Of a stretch of 64,000 bases of DNA, positions 17,670 to 25,634 are shown piece after piece. The position numbers and the translations under genes were made by a program. Below the pieces are notes generated by a model that was given only the letters and a program-made list of their open reading frames with translations, had not been told where the DNA came from and did no database searches. Source of the stretch: Burkholderia gladioli (GTDB lineage: Bacteria > Pseudomonadota > Gammaproteobacteria > Burkholderiales > Burkholderiaceae); NCBI RefSeq assembly GCF_000959725.1, contig NZ_CP009321.1:149091-213090 (forward strand). The letters run 5' to 3'. Within the stretch, counting starts at the first letter, position 1; each line of letters starts with the position of its first letter.

Positions 17670-18590
17670 ATGCTACCCAAACTGAGGGACCTCCTGATGC
17701 CGTCTATTCCCCGCAAGCTCATCCCCGACGATCAGTGCATCGTTGTGCTCGACACCAGCCCGGTGCGCGACATTGCATATGAATCCTCTACCCCCCCTTG
17801 GGTGGCAACGTTCGAGAAGATGGCCGACGCCGGCTACTCGTTCTCGCTCGCCGACAACGCCGTCACCGAGCTTTTGAACCAGCGTCTCGATGGCCGCCTG
17901 ACCGAAGCCGATTTGCACAAGATTCACAAAGCGCTTGCGCCGTTCTTGAATCCGGATGCACCGGTGTTGCCGGGAAAGAAGGATCTGCTGGCCATGATCG
18001 GGGAGTCTGAGGACTTGGACTGGTCGGAAGCCGAGGTGTCGGATTTCGCTACGCGCGCTTGGGCGGTCCTCTGCGATCCGTCACTGCTCAACGAAGACAG
18101 TGGGAAGGACATCAAACGCGCACTGCAAGACGATCGCGAAGACTGGACTGAGTTATTTAAGGACCTTGATGACGCCCACGCCGAGTGGATGGCTCATGCC
18201 CCGGACGGCGAGGCCACCCGTCCGTTGCATGAATACGATCACCCCCAGTTGGATAAGGCGCTCGCCACCGAGGCGTCACGCGGAAAATCGCAATCTCCGA
18301 GCATAGCCGAGCGCCAGGATCTGATGATCCGGTACATCTGGCGCCAGTGGGTTCGGACGCGCAAGTCGAAGGAGCCCTACGATCCGACTAGTGACAAGAA
18401 GATCAACGACGGAATCGATCTTGACCTCTATCGTTACTTGATGCTGCCTGCGTTCGTGGTCGCGGGTGACAACGGGTTTCACGGGAAAATCGCGGACCTT
18501 CGGAGACCGCAGTTGAAGTGGTTTTGGCGCCCGCAGGATCTGGCGGATGCTTGGGAGCGCGGCGACAATCCTCGCCCTGCGTGGAACTAA
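17670..18590 (+). CDS. PIN-like domain protein
   Basis: This 306-aa protein has acidic residues at positions expected of PIN-like nucleases: VLDTSPVRD near the N-terminus, a middle Glu in NAVTELLNQRL, and Asp residues in DGIDLDLYRYLMLP and VVAGDNGF near the C-terminus. It is much longer than VapC toxins, so it is more like the stand-alone PIN-like proteins found in accessory and defence regions. Translation may start at ATG 17670 or at ATG 17700 (MPSIPRKLIP). No antitoxin gene is evident next to it. Nuclease activity is an inference. Confidence 0.55.
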   Translation: MLPKLRDLLMPSIPRKLIPDDQCIVVLDTSPVRDIAYESSTPPWVATFEKMADAGYSFSLADNAVTELLNQRLDGRLTEADLHKIHKALAPFLNPDAPVLPGKKDLLAMIGESEDLDWSEAEVSDFATRAWAVLCDPSLLNEDSGKDIKRALQDDREDWTELFKDLDDAHAEWMAHAPDGEATRPLHEYDHPQLDKALATEASRGKSQSPSIAERQDLMIRYIWRQWVRTRKSKEPYDPTSDKKINDGIDLDLYRYLMLPAFVVAGDNGFHGKIADLRRPQLKWFWRPQDLADAWERGDNPRPAWN

Positions 18591-19079
18591 AGGCATCGCG
18601 GCCCATTCATCTGGGTTACGGCATCTCCGTCATGCGCGTCTGGCCAGGCACGCGACGCATCGCGCTCTGGCCAAGTCGTGGTCGGACGCACACGGCTTTA
18701 ACCTTACCGCCGCGCTTGCTCGCTTCCGACCGGAACATTTATCACCCGCCTAAGACTGCCGGTGTTCCAAATGGCCAGCCAAGTTGCGCCGGCCAAGAAA
18801 AATCCCGGCCGAAGCCGGGCTTGATCGCTGGTCAGCACCAGGAATGCCGATGCCTCCACCATTCGACAATGCCGACCATACGAATTATCGGCATTGACAT
18901 GACACCCCAAAAAACGCGGCCGCGACCGGGTCGCCACGCGTCCAGCACCTGCGGACCGGGCAGTCCAATCATAGGCCAGCAGCGTCTAGTATTCCCTGGG
19001 CAGTCCAACACTGCCTCTGCTGCGCAGCATTGACCCAGGCCATCGTTTTCTGCTGCAAGTCGTGCCCTAAGACGGGCAG
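18591..19079. other. Region without a supported gene
   Basis: No gene is called in about 490 bp. Short open frames exist but have no start signals or domains. An inverted repeat AATGCCGA / TCGGCATT with a 12-bp spacer lies at 18868-18895. Together with the decayed toxin gene downstream, it looks like the remains of a rearranged toxin-antitoxin locus or insertion. Confidence 0.4.
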
Positions 19080-19448
19080 GTGCCCACGTACTACGCGCCG
19101 GCATCCGGGGGCGGCGTGCCCGACGCGGTACGCGGCCGGTTCCGGCGCAATATCCCTGATCCGATACCCGTAGTCGCGTTGTGGCTGCTCGCCGACGACC
19201 GGCGCGTGCTGCACACGGTCGCGGCGATCGCCATTCGCGGCCTGAGCGCGCACGCGATCTCAGTCGCGATCGACGCGTACTACGAGCGAGGCGGCTTCGA
19301 AGCATTTCCGCTCGATCCGACGCTGTTGCTGATCACTCTGGCCGATTTCGAGGCCGCCATGAAACGCGGGCACGCGGCGGATGTCATCGACCGCGTGCAG
19401 TCGAATGATCGCAGTTCGGTATTTTCATCCGCGTTCACGCTGCGCTGA
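19080..19448 (+). pseudogene. GNAT-family toxin (TacT-like) remnant
   Basis: The 122-aa frame follows the C-terminal half of GNAT toxins that pair with DUF1778 antitoxins. PTYYAPASGG and GRFRRNIPDPIPVVAL resemble the start of the acetyltransferase domain. AIAIRGLSAHAISVAIDAYYERGGFEAFPLDP resembles the end. The acetyl-CoA loop (Q/RGxGxG/A) that should follow the VVALWLLADDR strand is missing, and the N-terminal third and antitoxin gene are not found. It appears to be a dead toxin gene. Confidence 0.6.
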
Positions 19449-19453
19449 CCCGA

Positions 19454-20062
19454 TCAATCGGACGGTGGTCCATCTCTCTGGCCGCAAGTGCCGGGGCAGG
19501 AAGAACCTAAGCAGCCCTTGATGATATGCCATTCACACATCAATTCCATCGCGCGGATAGAGCATTTGTTGGATAGTGCTTTTTCTTCCGCATCCGGAAC
19601 CCCCTGCTTAACTCTCGGCCAATACATCGAGTCCATGGCCTCGTCGATTGCTTCGTTATATGCATGACGGCGACGAGCGGCTTCCACATGTTCGACAATT
19701 GACGTGCCAAGGGCCCGAAGTTCCTCTTCCTCGCTTACTGGGGTGATGCCCGATAGACCGCCGAACATCACGGCGTATAGAAATCGATCTTTTATCGATC
19801 GCCAAGCTGCGTCGAGCTCGGGAGCATCAACGAGATAGTTGAGTTTGCGAAGACGTTCTCGGACCAGTTCAAGGGCAAGATACATCGGTGGTCGGAGAAC
19901 TTCCGGCCTGGCCAACGCCGCTTTCAACGACGCGTGGGTACGAAAGCCCAATCCGTACGCCAGTGCCTCTGTCAGATGAGAGGAGCCAACTTGGGGAAGT
20001 ACTTTGGCAACGACATGCTTCAATTCAGCAAGTTCCGTCGCACTAAGACGAGGATGGTGCAT
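19454..20062 (-). CDS. Hypothetical protein, 202 aa
   Basis: I do not recognise a family. The N-terminal part (SATELAELKHVVAKVLPQVG, then LTEALAYGLGFRTHASLKAA) resembles a short helical module seen in some plasmid proteins of unknown role. The C-terminus is Cys-rich (CEWHIIKGCLGSSCPGTCGQ), which could bind metal. It lies head-to-head with the GNAT remnant. Codon use is less GC-rich than in the neighbouring integrase genes. Confidence 0.5.
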   Translation of the reverse strand: MHHPRLSATELAELKHVVAKVLPQVGSSHLTEALAYGLGFRTHASLKAALARPEVLRPPMYLALELVRERLRKLNYLVDAPELDAAWRSIKDRFLYAVMFGGLSGITPVSEEEELRALGTSIVEHVEAARRRHAYNEAIDEAMDSMYWPRVKQGVPDAEEKALSNKCSIRAMELMCEWHIIKGCLGSSCPGTCGQRDGPPSD

Positions 20063-20330
20063 GCAGATCTCCAGACATTAAAATCGACGGTTCCCGATTA
20101 CACATCGATTCGGATTGGAGTCCGCTCGGCTAAGGAAAAAACACTCTGTGATTTAACCCGGGAACAGGTTTGGCCCAGACGCCAGCGACAATTATATACA
20201 AGAAATAGGATGGCGCGATCTGCGGGGCCATTGTCGTTCACAGCGCCCGTGAGATCACCAGCTGCCTGGGGCGCTGATCTTTCAAAGGGGTAGCCGCATG
20301 ACCACGAAGGTGTGAGCAAACACGCGCGTT

Positions 20331-20666
20331 TTACCTGGGGGTGACGAACCGGGCTCTCGCGACGACATCACGAAGACCCGCTATGAGCGCGTTAAATTCG
20401 GCACCCCGCCCTAGTCGCAATGCCTGCTCGAACCGCTCGTCGGCTTGAAACGCCCGCGCGTGCCATTCCAGGATTGAAAAGTCCTCCGACGAGAGATCGA
20501 GCATGCTGTCCAATCCCTCGATCAAATGAGCATATGCGACGTCCGGCGTGCTCGTGTCGTTGCGCCGGGCGAACGCAAGACGGTTCCTAGCGTTGGCGAT
20601 CATCTCGATCGCAGTGGCGTCGTCCACGTCCATGCTCGTAAGGGGCCGGTAGATCATCTCGATCAA
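20331..20666 (-). CDS. Hypothetical protein, 111 aa, coupled to the HNH gene
   Basis: This helical, soluble protein of unknown family includes DATAIEMIANARNRLAFARR and LDSMLDLSSEDFSILEWHAR. A TTG start overlaps the stop of the HNH gene (TTGA); an ATG at 20657 is an alternative. This tight overlap means the two are translated together. The protein could be a partner or immunity factor of the HNH protein, which is only an inference from the arrangement. Confidence 0.5.
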   Translation of the reverse strand: MIEMIYRPLTSMDVDDATAIEMIANARNRLAFARRNDTSTPDVAYAHLIEGLDSMLDLSSEDFSILEWHARAFQADERFEQALRLGRGAEFNALIAGLRDVVARARFVTPR

Positions 20667-21421
20667 CCTACGCTAATCGGAGCGAGGCAACCTGGAGGGC
20701 GGTCTTTGTGCTTCGCGATCCACTCAGCTGCATCGTTGGTCGCGACGAACATGGTGCGCGCGGTTTCACCCGACCGCTTCGAATCGCCGAGCTCAACACC
20801 GCCGAAGAACCGCATCTGCCACAACGTGACATTTCTGTTCGTCGCGATGTACCCACCTCGATAAGCGATGACATCGCTCTCATAGATCTGAGTGACGCGC
20901 TGCTCCGCTGGAATGCCCGCCCATGCGCTCTCGAAAACCTGCGTCCCTTCCGAAGTGAAAATGGAGGCGTTCGCGACGGCGTTCGGCGCGATCTGGATCT
21001 TCCAGTGGTGCCAAGCCAATCCGAGTGCGATGTAACAAGCCAGGGTCGCCAGCTTCCCGCCTTCGAAAGGGATCGACATACCTTCCCGCCAGACGCCATC
21101 CGGCCCACGAACGAGCCGGTCTCGCTGACCGACCGCGAGGTTGCGGCGAAGCTTCTCGTTCCTGCCGATTCGACCAGCCACCTGCTCCACGATGGTCGCA
21201 ACCGCGTCCGGGTGTACACCGCCCATCGGCAGCACCGCCAAGACATAATGTTCAAGTTGCGACTTTGCGTTATTGCAAACATTGCAAGCCGGAACTTTCG
21301 GAAGGTTGGCGCGCTCCCCGACTCGAAAGAACTCGCGCGCAACCACATGGTCTGCCGTTTCGGAAACAGTTTCCCGGCCACAATAGACGCACGTCTTGTT
21401 TTTAAATCCCTTGCTTCCCAT
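20663..21421 (-). CDS. HNH-type nuclease-like protein
   Basis: This 252-aa protein carries an N-terminal HNH/zinc-ribbon motif. CVYCG is followed by TADHVVAREFF (catalytic DH) and LPKVPACNVCNNAKSQLEHY (second Cys pair and Asn). The rest shows no known domain. Such HNH proteins occur in mobile elements and defence loci. It starts at ATG 21421 and is followed by a coupled 111-aa gene. DNA cleavage is likely from the motif but the target is unknown. Confidence 0.65.
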   Translation of the reverse strand: MGSKGFKNKTCVYCGRETVSETADHVVAREFFRVGERANLPKVPACNVCNNAKSQLEHYVLAVLPMGGVHPDAVATIVEQVAGRIGRNEKLRRNLAVGQRDRLVRGPDGVWREGMSIPFEGGKLATLACYIALGLAWHHWKIQIAPNAVANASIFTSEGTQVFESAWAGIPAEQRVTQIYESDVIAYRGGYIATNRNVTLWQMRFFGGVELGDSKRSGETARTMFVATNDAAEWIAKHKDRPPGCLAPISVG

Positions 21422-21689
21422 CAGGCCCCCGTAGGTCCGCCTTTGCGCGGTAGCACTTCTTTCCTACCACGCCACCAATCGTACCCCACGTTGTTCGCCG
21501 CCCGCGCGCCGGGCGTGCCAGGGCTCTACCTCGCCACCATTCGTTGGCGATATCGGCCCACGCCTCGCCACGCGAGACGCTGCATCTGTCTGCTGAAGTG
21601 TGAAATCTTATCCCAACAGAATCCGACCATCGGCATGTGCGAGTAATATGGAGGTATTGAAATGCCACGAAATAGCTACCGGAGACTCA

Positions 21690-21932
21690 ATGGCCACGGC
21701 AATGACACCCGAAGAAGCAGCCCGCCGAATTCTTGACATTTTCGTCAATCATTTCCATATCACCGTCGACCGCGCGCTCGGCTCAACCAACGTCATGCAC
21801 GTCTGGTTGAAGAGAGGCTTGCAAATGGATGACATGAAAGCTGGCTTCAAGTATGCCGATGAAGCAGGCTGGCTTGTCGATGGTCCCACTGGTGGCGTCG
21901 TCTTGACTCAAGCGGGCTTCGACGAGGCGTAA
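21690..21932 (+). CDS. Small hypothetical protein, 80 aa
   Basis: The ATG at 21690 is preceded by GGAG at a good distance. The product (EEAARRILDIFVNHFHITVD, then VWLKRGLQMDDMKAGFKYAD) looks like a small winged-helix-like fold, ending GGVVLTQAGFDEA. It could be a small DNA-binding or regulatory protein. It is followed after 55 bp by the 280-aa gene at 21988. Confidence 0.55.
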   Translation: MATAMTPEEAARRILDIFVNHFHITVDRALGSTNVMHVWLKRGLQMDDMKAGFKYADEAGWLVDGPTGGVVLTQAGFDEA

Positions 21933-21987
21933 GCGCATTGACATCCATTTTAGTGGTCACATCGACACTCGTGTCGTTGGAGGCGAA

Positions 21988-22830
21988 ATGCTGAAATTCG
22001 ATGGTCAATGGCGTTACCAGTCGCCGGGTGAAATGGAGGGCGGCGTCGTCGCCGATCTACTCGCGCTCGTGATGCGCATCGCAACGCAAGACGGCACAGC
22101 CCAGAATATCTACGAGATATTCAAGCGCCGGTTTGCACAGGCAGCTGGTCGGCAGACCTCGCGCAGCTCGAGCGAGGCGTGGGCCAAGGCCGACATGAAG
22201 GATTATGCTGGTCACGCCTCGGAGAATGCGGCGTTATTCGTCGAGGCGTTTTACGACGCCTGCACTGATGTTGAGCGTCACAACGACTCTATCGTCTTGC
22301 CACCGCTCGACCATATCAACCGAATCCTTCAGTCCAGCGGTTATGCGATAGCCCCGCCCGATCTCGTGATGGGCCAGATCAACGCTAGTGTTGCGGTGCC
22401 GGGGCATACACCGTCGCTCGACGAGCAGGCGAACGAACTCATTCAAACGTCGCTATTGCGATCCGAAGATCTGCTGGCAGCCGGACAGTATCGAGCCGCA
22501 GTGTCGGAGATATTCTGGCTGCTCGAGACGGTGTCGACTGCCTTTAAGGGTGCTACTTACGCGGGCGGAAACGTAACCGGCAACTACTTCAACCAGATCG
22601 TTGACGACCTCAGACGGCTTAATTATGGCGGCGTCCTCGGCCAAGTTATGACCTGGATGAAAACCCTCCACGGGTTTGTCTCGTCGCCCACTGGCGGGGG
22701 CATCCGTCACGGCACTGACCTGAAGGAAGGGGCAGAGCTCGGCGCAGCAGAAGCGCGGCTCTACTGCGATCTCACCCGCAGCTACATCGCATACCTTCTT
22801 GCCGAACATGCGCGGCTCCACGGGAGCTGA
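21988..22830 (+). CDS. Hypothetical protein, 280 aa, possibly abortive-infection-like
   Basis: The protein is mostly helical and soluble. Its C-terminal part (AAVSEIFWLLETVSTAFKG, then SPTGGGIRHGTDLKEGAELG and ARLYCDLTRSYIAYLL) looks like the C-terminal helical domains of some abortive-infection and HEPN-like proteins, including an Arg-His pair. No domain is certain. A GGAGG box lies just before the ATG. It probably shares a transcript with the 80-aa gene upstream. Confidence 0.5.
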   Translation: MLKFDGQWRYQSPGEMEGGVVADLLALVMRIATQDGTAQNIYEIFKRRFAQAAGRQTSRSSSEAWAKADMKDYAGHASENAALFVEAFYDACTDVERHNDSIVLPPLDHINRILQSSGYAIAPPDLVMGQINASVAVPGHTPSLDEQANELIQTSLLRSEDLLAAGQYRAAVSEIFWLLETVSTAFKGATYAGGNVTGNYFNQIVDDLRRLNYGGVLGQVMTWMKTLHGFVSSPTGGGIRHGTDLKEGAELGAAEARLYCDLTRSYIAYLLAEHARLHGS

Positions 22831-22917
22831 GTCGGCGCTGGACCGGCGCCGGCGAGTGCACGGTCATGGTCAGTTCCAGCCCAGCTAATCCTCCAGCGCG
22901 AGCTTCTCCGCACGTGC

Positions 22918-23031
22918 ATGGAGAGCGTAGTCGACCTGGCCAACAGGCTCGAAGAACTTGCGGCCGCGTGGGAATGCGGCGAATCGTCCTGTCCGGCGTG
23001 GAATCTTGAGGGTCCCGATTGGACCAAATAA
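22918..23031 (+). CDS. Possible 37-aa small protein
   Basis: A short frame begins MESVVDLANRLEELAAAWEC and ends GPDWTK, followed closely by a strong hairpin terminator at 23083. The helical, acidic composition is plausible for a real small protein, but there is no clear ribosome binding site and no recognised family. Confidence 0.25.
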   Translation: MESVVDLANRLEELAAAWECGESSCPAWNLEGPDWTK

Positions 23032-23082
23032 GCCGAAGAGGTTCTCTACCTCAAGCGCGCGCAGCCGCTTTAATGCTGCAAC

Positions 23083-23108
23083 AAAAAGGGGCCGAAAGGC
23101 CCCTTTTT
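23083..23108. terminator. Bidirectional rho-independent terminator
   Basis: AAAAAGGGGCC, a GAAA tetraloop and GGCCCCTTTTT form a perfect stem with A and T runs on the two sides. It lies between convergent genes (21988 on plus, 23170 on minus) and can end transcription from both. Confidence 0.85.
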
Positions 23109-23169
23109 CGCATGACTGCCCGCTACCAGGTCGAATAGTCAAAGAACGGGCCAACTAGCCCATCCTAGG

Positions 23170-23364
23170 CTATATCGCTTTGCGCCATTCAGGCAATTCC
23201 GGCGTCACTCGCGTGCTCGGGCGCCGGGCCGCAGCACGCATCCCCACCTTATCGGCCGTAGTCAGCGGCGCAGGCTTCTTCTTACGCTCCGACACGCGCA
23301 CGACGACCTTCACTGCGGCCGTCGTCGGCGCAGTTTTCTTCAGCGGTTTCGTCACGTGGCTCAT
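23170..23364 (-). CDS. Small basic hypothetical protein, 64 aa
   Basis: A Lys/Arg/Ala-rich protein (SERKKKPAPLTTADKVGMRA) of unknown role, with no domain or membrane segment. Its ATG overlaps the stop of the 263-aa gene by four bases (ATGA), so it is translationally coupled to it. The composition suggests nucleic-acid contact or disorder. The bidirectional terminator lies just beyond its end. Confidence 0.5.
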   Translation of the reverse strand: MSHVTKPLKKTAPTTAAVKVVVRVSERKKKPAPLTTADKVGMRAAARRPSTRVTPELPEWRKAI

Positions 23365-24152
23365 ATCAACTCCTTATCCAGCAAATAGTCTAGCAGCTTT
23401 CTCCACGACCGACTGTCGGCGGCAAGATCGAACTCCATCAGCCGCTGCGAGCCGTGTGCCGCCCACCATGTTTCGTCGATTTCCAATAAATCCTGGACGG
23501 TTCGACAGGCTCCGAAATCCGGGATCGCGCGCTCGTCGTCCTCGAGCGGCCCATCGAAACCGAGCTTGGGCCAATAGCGATAGCCGATTAAGTTAGGGTC
23601 AAATCCGGCCCCGCCCCCCGCAATCAAAGTAATCCGGCGGTAGCCCAGACAGTGCGCAGTCATCGCGCAAAGGGCAAAGGCTAACGTACCAAGCCAGTCC
23701 GGCGCCTGGTGTCGCAGAAAAACGTGGTCGATGTGCAGTGCCTGCGCGATTGCCGACTCCGCAACGTTGCCCGTGGCATCGTCGATTTCGCCAAGATACA
23801 GCGACATCTCGTTGTCCACGTCCTCGTAGAACCCAATGCGGTTCTTGTGGGGGTGTTGCAGGATCGCCGGCTGCACCGACGTGTAGTACACGCCAGGCGG
23901 GGCCGAGTCTGGTCCCACCTCATACTGGGCCTGCTCATGGACGCGCGCGTTGGTGAAGACCATCAGCAGTTGCGCGTACTCGGCGCTGGTCAGCTCGATC
24001 GAATCGAAATCGATCAGTGTCGCGGCACCGATTAGCTCGCCGTCCAAACGGAACTCGCCGGAGAGATACTGCGTGGCCAAGTCGGACGCCCGCAGCCGAT
24101 CGTACGGATCGTGCAACACGCGATCGAAGAAGTCAGTACGAGGTAGAGGCAT
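23361..24152 (-). CDS. Hypothetical protein, 263 aa, GNAT-like C-terminal half
   Basis: I do not recognise the N-terminal half. The C-terminal half (TLAFALCAMTAHCLGYRRIT, then GYRYWPKLGFDGPL) has the pattern of acetyltransferase-like folds seen next to toxin domains in accessory loci, but the acetyl-CoA signature is not clear. It is co-transcribed with the 64-aa gene that overlaps its stop. Its role is unknown. Confidence 0.5.
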   Translation of the reverse strand: MPLPRTDFFDRVLHDPYDRLRASDLATQYLSGEFRLDGELIGAATLIDFDSIELTSAEYAQLLMVFTNARVHEQAQYEVGPDSAPPGVYYTSVQPAILQHPHKNRIGFYEDVDNEMSLYLGEIDDATGNVAESAIAQALHIDHVFLRHQAPDWLGTLAFALCAMTAHCLGYRRITLIAGGGAGFDPNLIGYRYWPKLGFDGPLEDDERAIPDFGACRTVQDLLEIDETWWAAHGSQRLMEFDLAADSRSWRKLLDYLLDKELI

Positions 24153-24321
24153 GCTATCGGGCAGAAACGAAAACGCTCAATTCTAGCGGTCAGCGCGGTC
24201 GCTTCGGGCGCGCCGCGCTGGCACGACGCGAACCTCGTCGGCCAGGAGCAAGCAGCGCTGACCAAGCGCCAAGGCCAAGGCCAAGCCTACCGGGCGGGCA
24301 GCGCTGCGGAAGCACCGCTTG

Positions 24322-24545
24322 CGTAACCAAAGTTGTAACTACCCTGGTGGAATGCTGTACGGCCCGCAAACCCTTGTCCCGCAAGGCTGAGAGGCCAAAT
24401 CCAGTTTCAGCTAAAGTTGTGTCTATCGGCGTTGCGCCGTCAACTAAAGTTGTAACCTGCTGCGCGATTTCAACTAAATTTGTGGCGCAATGGACGATCG
24501 GCAGATTCGCTGGTACCGACAGCGGTCAGGGCTGGCGAGATAAGA
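24322..24545. repeat. Recombinase-associated motif cluster, copy A
   Basis: About 220 bp closely match 53565-53785 in the same orientation, 29.2 kb apart. Within it four versions of CAACTAAAGTTG occur (24324-24338 degenerate, 24408-24419, 24441-24452 perfect, 24471-24482). The last three are spaced 33 and 30 bp, close to three helical turns. Both copies precede a DUF3701-type tyrosine recombinase gene. The motif has 5-bp inverted arms CAACT / AGTTG. Confidence 0.75.
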
Positions 24546-24600
24546 AGGCGTTTATCGCGTGCGGTGCCATCGGCGGCATGGTTGCTAGGGCGTGTTCACA

Positions 24601-24981
24601 CTATCGCAAGCCTTCAATGATCAAGGCGAAGTTGATAAAGGCAATGAACATCACGTCGAGCTTGTCAAAGCGCGAGAAGATGCGCCGAAAGCCCTTCAAG
24701 CGGCGGAACAGTCGTTCCACTTCGTTGCGACGCTTGTACATTTCGCGGTCGTACTCCCAAGGCTCAACGCGTGTGCGCAACGGCGGTACGACGGGAATGA
24801 AACCAAGGTCGAGCGCGAGTTGCCGGGTTTCGTTGCCCTCGTACGCTTTGTCCATCAGGAGGTACAGCGGCCGGTTCGGCGGCCCCAGACTTTCGAGAAG
24901 TGCGCGCCCCTGCGGAGCATCGCCAGCCTGGCCGGGCGACAGAGCAAACGTCACGGCTGTTCGAGCATCCGCGGCAACCAT
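24601..24981 (-). CDS. IS427-type transposase, OrfB part
   Basis: This frame encodes the C-terminal part of the DDE transposase, with YLLMDKAYEGNE (second Asp) and YKRRNEVERLFRRLKGFRRI (Glu). Read upstream in the same frame it continues through IGKSRGGWTTKIHMVAAD back to the A8 run at 25034-25041. The active protein is therefore made by a -1 frameshift from OrfA rather than from the ATG at 24981. Confidence 0.85.
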   Translation of the reverse strand: MVAADARTAVTFALSPGQAGDAPQGRALLESLGPPNRPLYLLMDKAYEGNETRQLALDLGFIPVVPPLRTRVEPWEYDREMYKRRNEVERLFRRLKGFRRIFSRFDKLDVMFIAFINFALIIEGLR

Positions 24982-25358
24982 ATGAATCTTTGTTGTCCAT
25001 CCTCCGCGAGATTTGCCGATGGCTTGTGGTCCGTTTTTTTTAATGCGCCGGTCCCGTCAGGATGAACTTTGACGATTGTGCTATCCAGCGATACCGCTTC
25101 GATCCGGACACGGATAATCTGCGCGCGCTGCAACTCCGTGAACACCCGGTCCAGCACGCCGCTGCGGGACCAGCGGTTCATGCGCGTGTAGATCGTGTGC
25201 CAACGGCCGAAGCGCGAAGGCAGGCCGCGCCACTTGCAGCCATGCTCGGCTACGTAAAGGATTGCATTGAGCACTTGCAGGTTCGACAGACTTACATTGC
25301 CTCGTTGGCGCGGCAGGCAATGTTCGATCTGGTTGAATTGGGCTTCGGAGATTTCCAT
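24951..25358 (-). CDS. IS427-type transposase, OrfA part
   Basis: OrfA begins MEISEAQFNQIEHCLPRQRG and includes GCKWRGLPSRFGRWHTIYTR and the first catalytic Asp in VSLDSTIVKVHPDGTG. The minus strand reads eight A after GCATT inside codons for ALKKT, the slippery site typical of this group. OrfA alone stops at 24951 after leaving the useful frame. Confidence 0.85.
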   Translation of the reverse strand: MEISEAQFNQIEHCLPRQRGNVSLSNLQVLNAILYVAEHGCKWRGLPSRFGRWHTIYTRMNRWSRSGVLDRVFTELQRAQIIRVRIEAVSLDSTIVKVHPDGTGALKKTDHKPSANLAEDGQQRFIWLPRMLEQP

Positions 25359-25412
25359 CTCCGAAGCATAACCTCAAACTAATAGTGTGAACAGGCCCTA
25401 ACCACCTTCCTA

Positions 25413-25634
25413 ATGGAGGTCTACGACGACCACACCTGGCGCCTCACGCGCATCGGCCTCCAGCGCTTGGGGGATTTCGAGCTGGTCGAGCTGGCGCGCG
25501 GCGGACCCTCGGCGGATCTCCAGGCGGATGTGCGCGCGGCGCTGGCGGCTTGGCCCGGCACGCTGACCCTGCGCCTGGATTCGCCGGCCGTTCGGTGCGC
25601 GCGATGGCACCAACGGAACGGAGGCGCACGATGA
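25413..25634 (+). pseudogene. Truncated paralogue of the 108-aa protein at 16056
   Basis: The 73-aa frame EVYDDHTWRLTRIGLQRLGD to the end is nearly identical to the C-terminus of the 16056-16382 product. Homology begins a few codons before the ATG, right at the end of the IS427-type element, and no matching 5' part lies beyond the IS. The gene was therefore cut before or by this insertion. Its stop overlaps the start of the DUF4238 gene (ATGA). Confidence 0.6.

Larger units (their letters stand above)
24588..25398 (-). mobile_element. IS5-family element, IS427 type, 811 bp
   Basis: Ends are GGGCGTGTTCACACTAT and, inverted, GGGCCTGTTCACACTAT. TA lies on both outer sides, consistent with the short duplication of IS427-group elements. 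The two overlapping frames on the minus strand are joined by a run of eight A. The element is complete and separates motif cluster A from the gene fragment at 25413. Confidence 0.9.

Noticed and set aside
24017..24985. Long plus-strand open frame over the repeat and IS
   Set aside because: It crosses the IS427-type boundary and is antisense to its transposase; no domain or start supports it.
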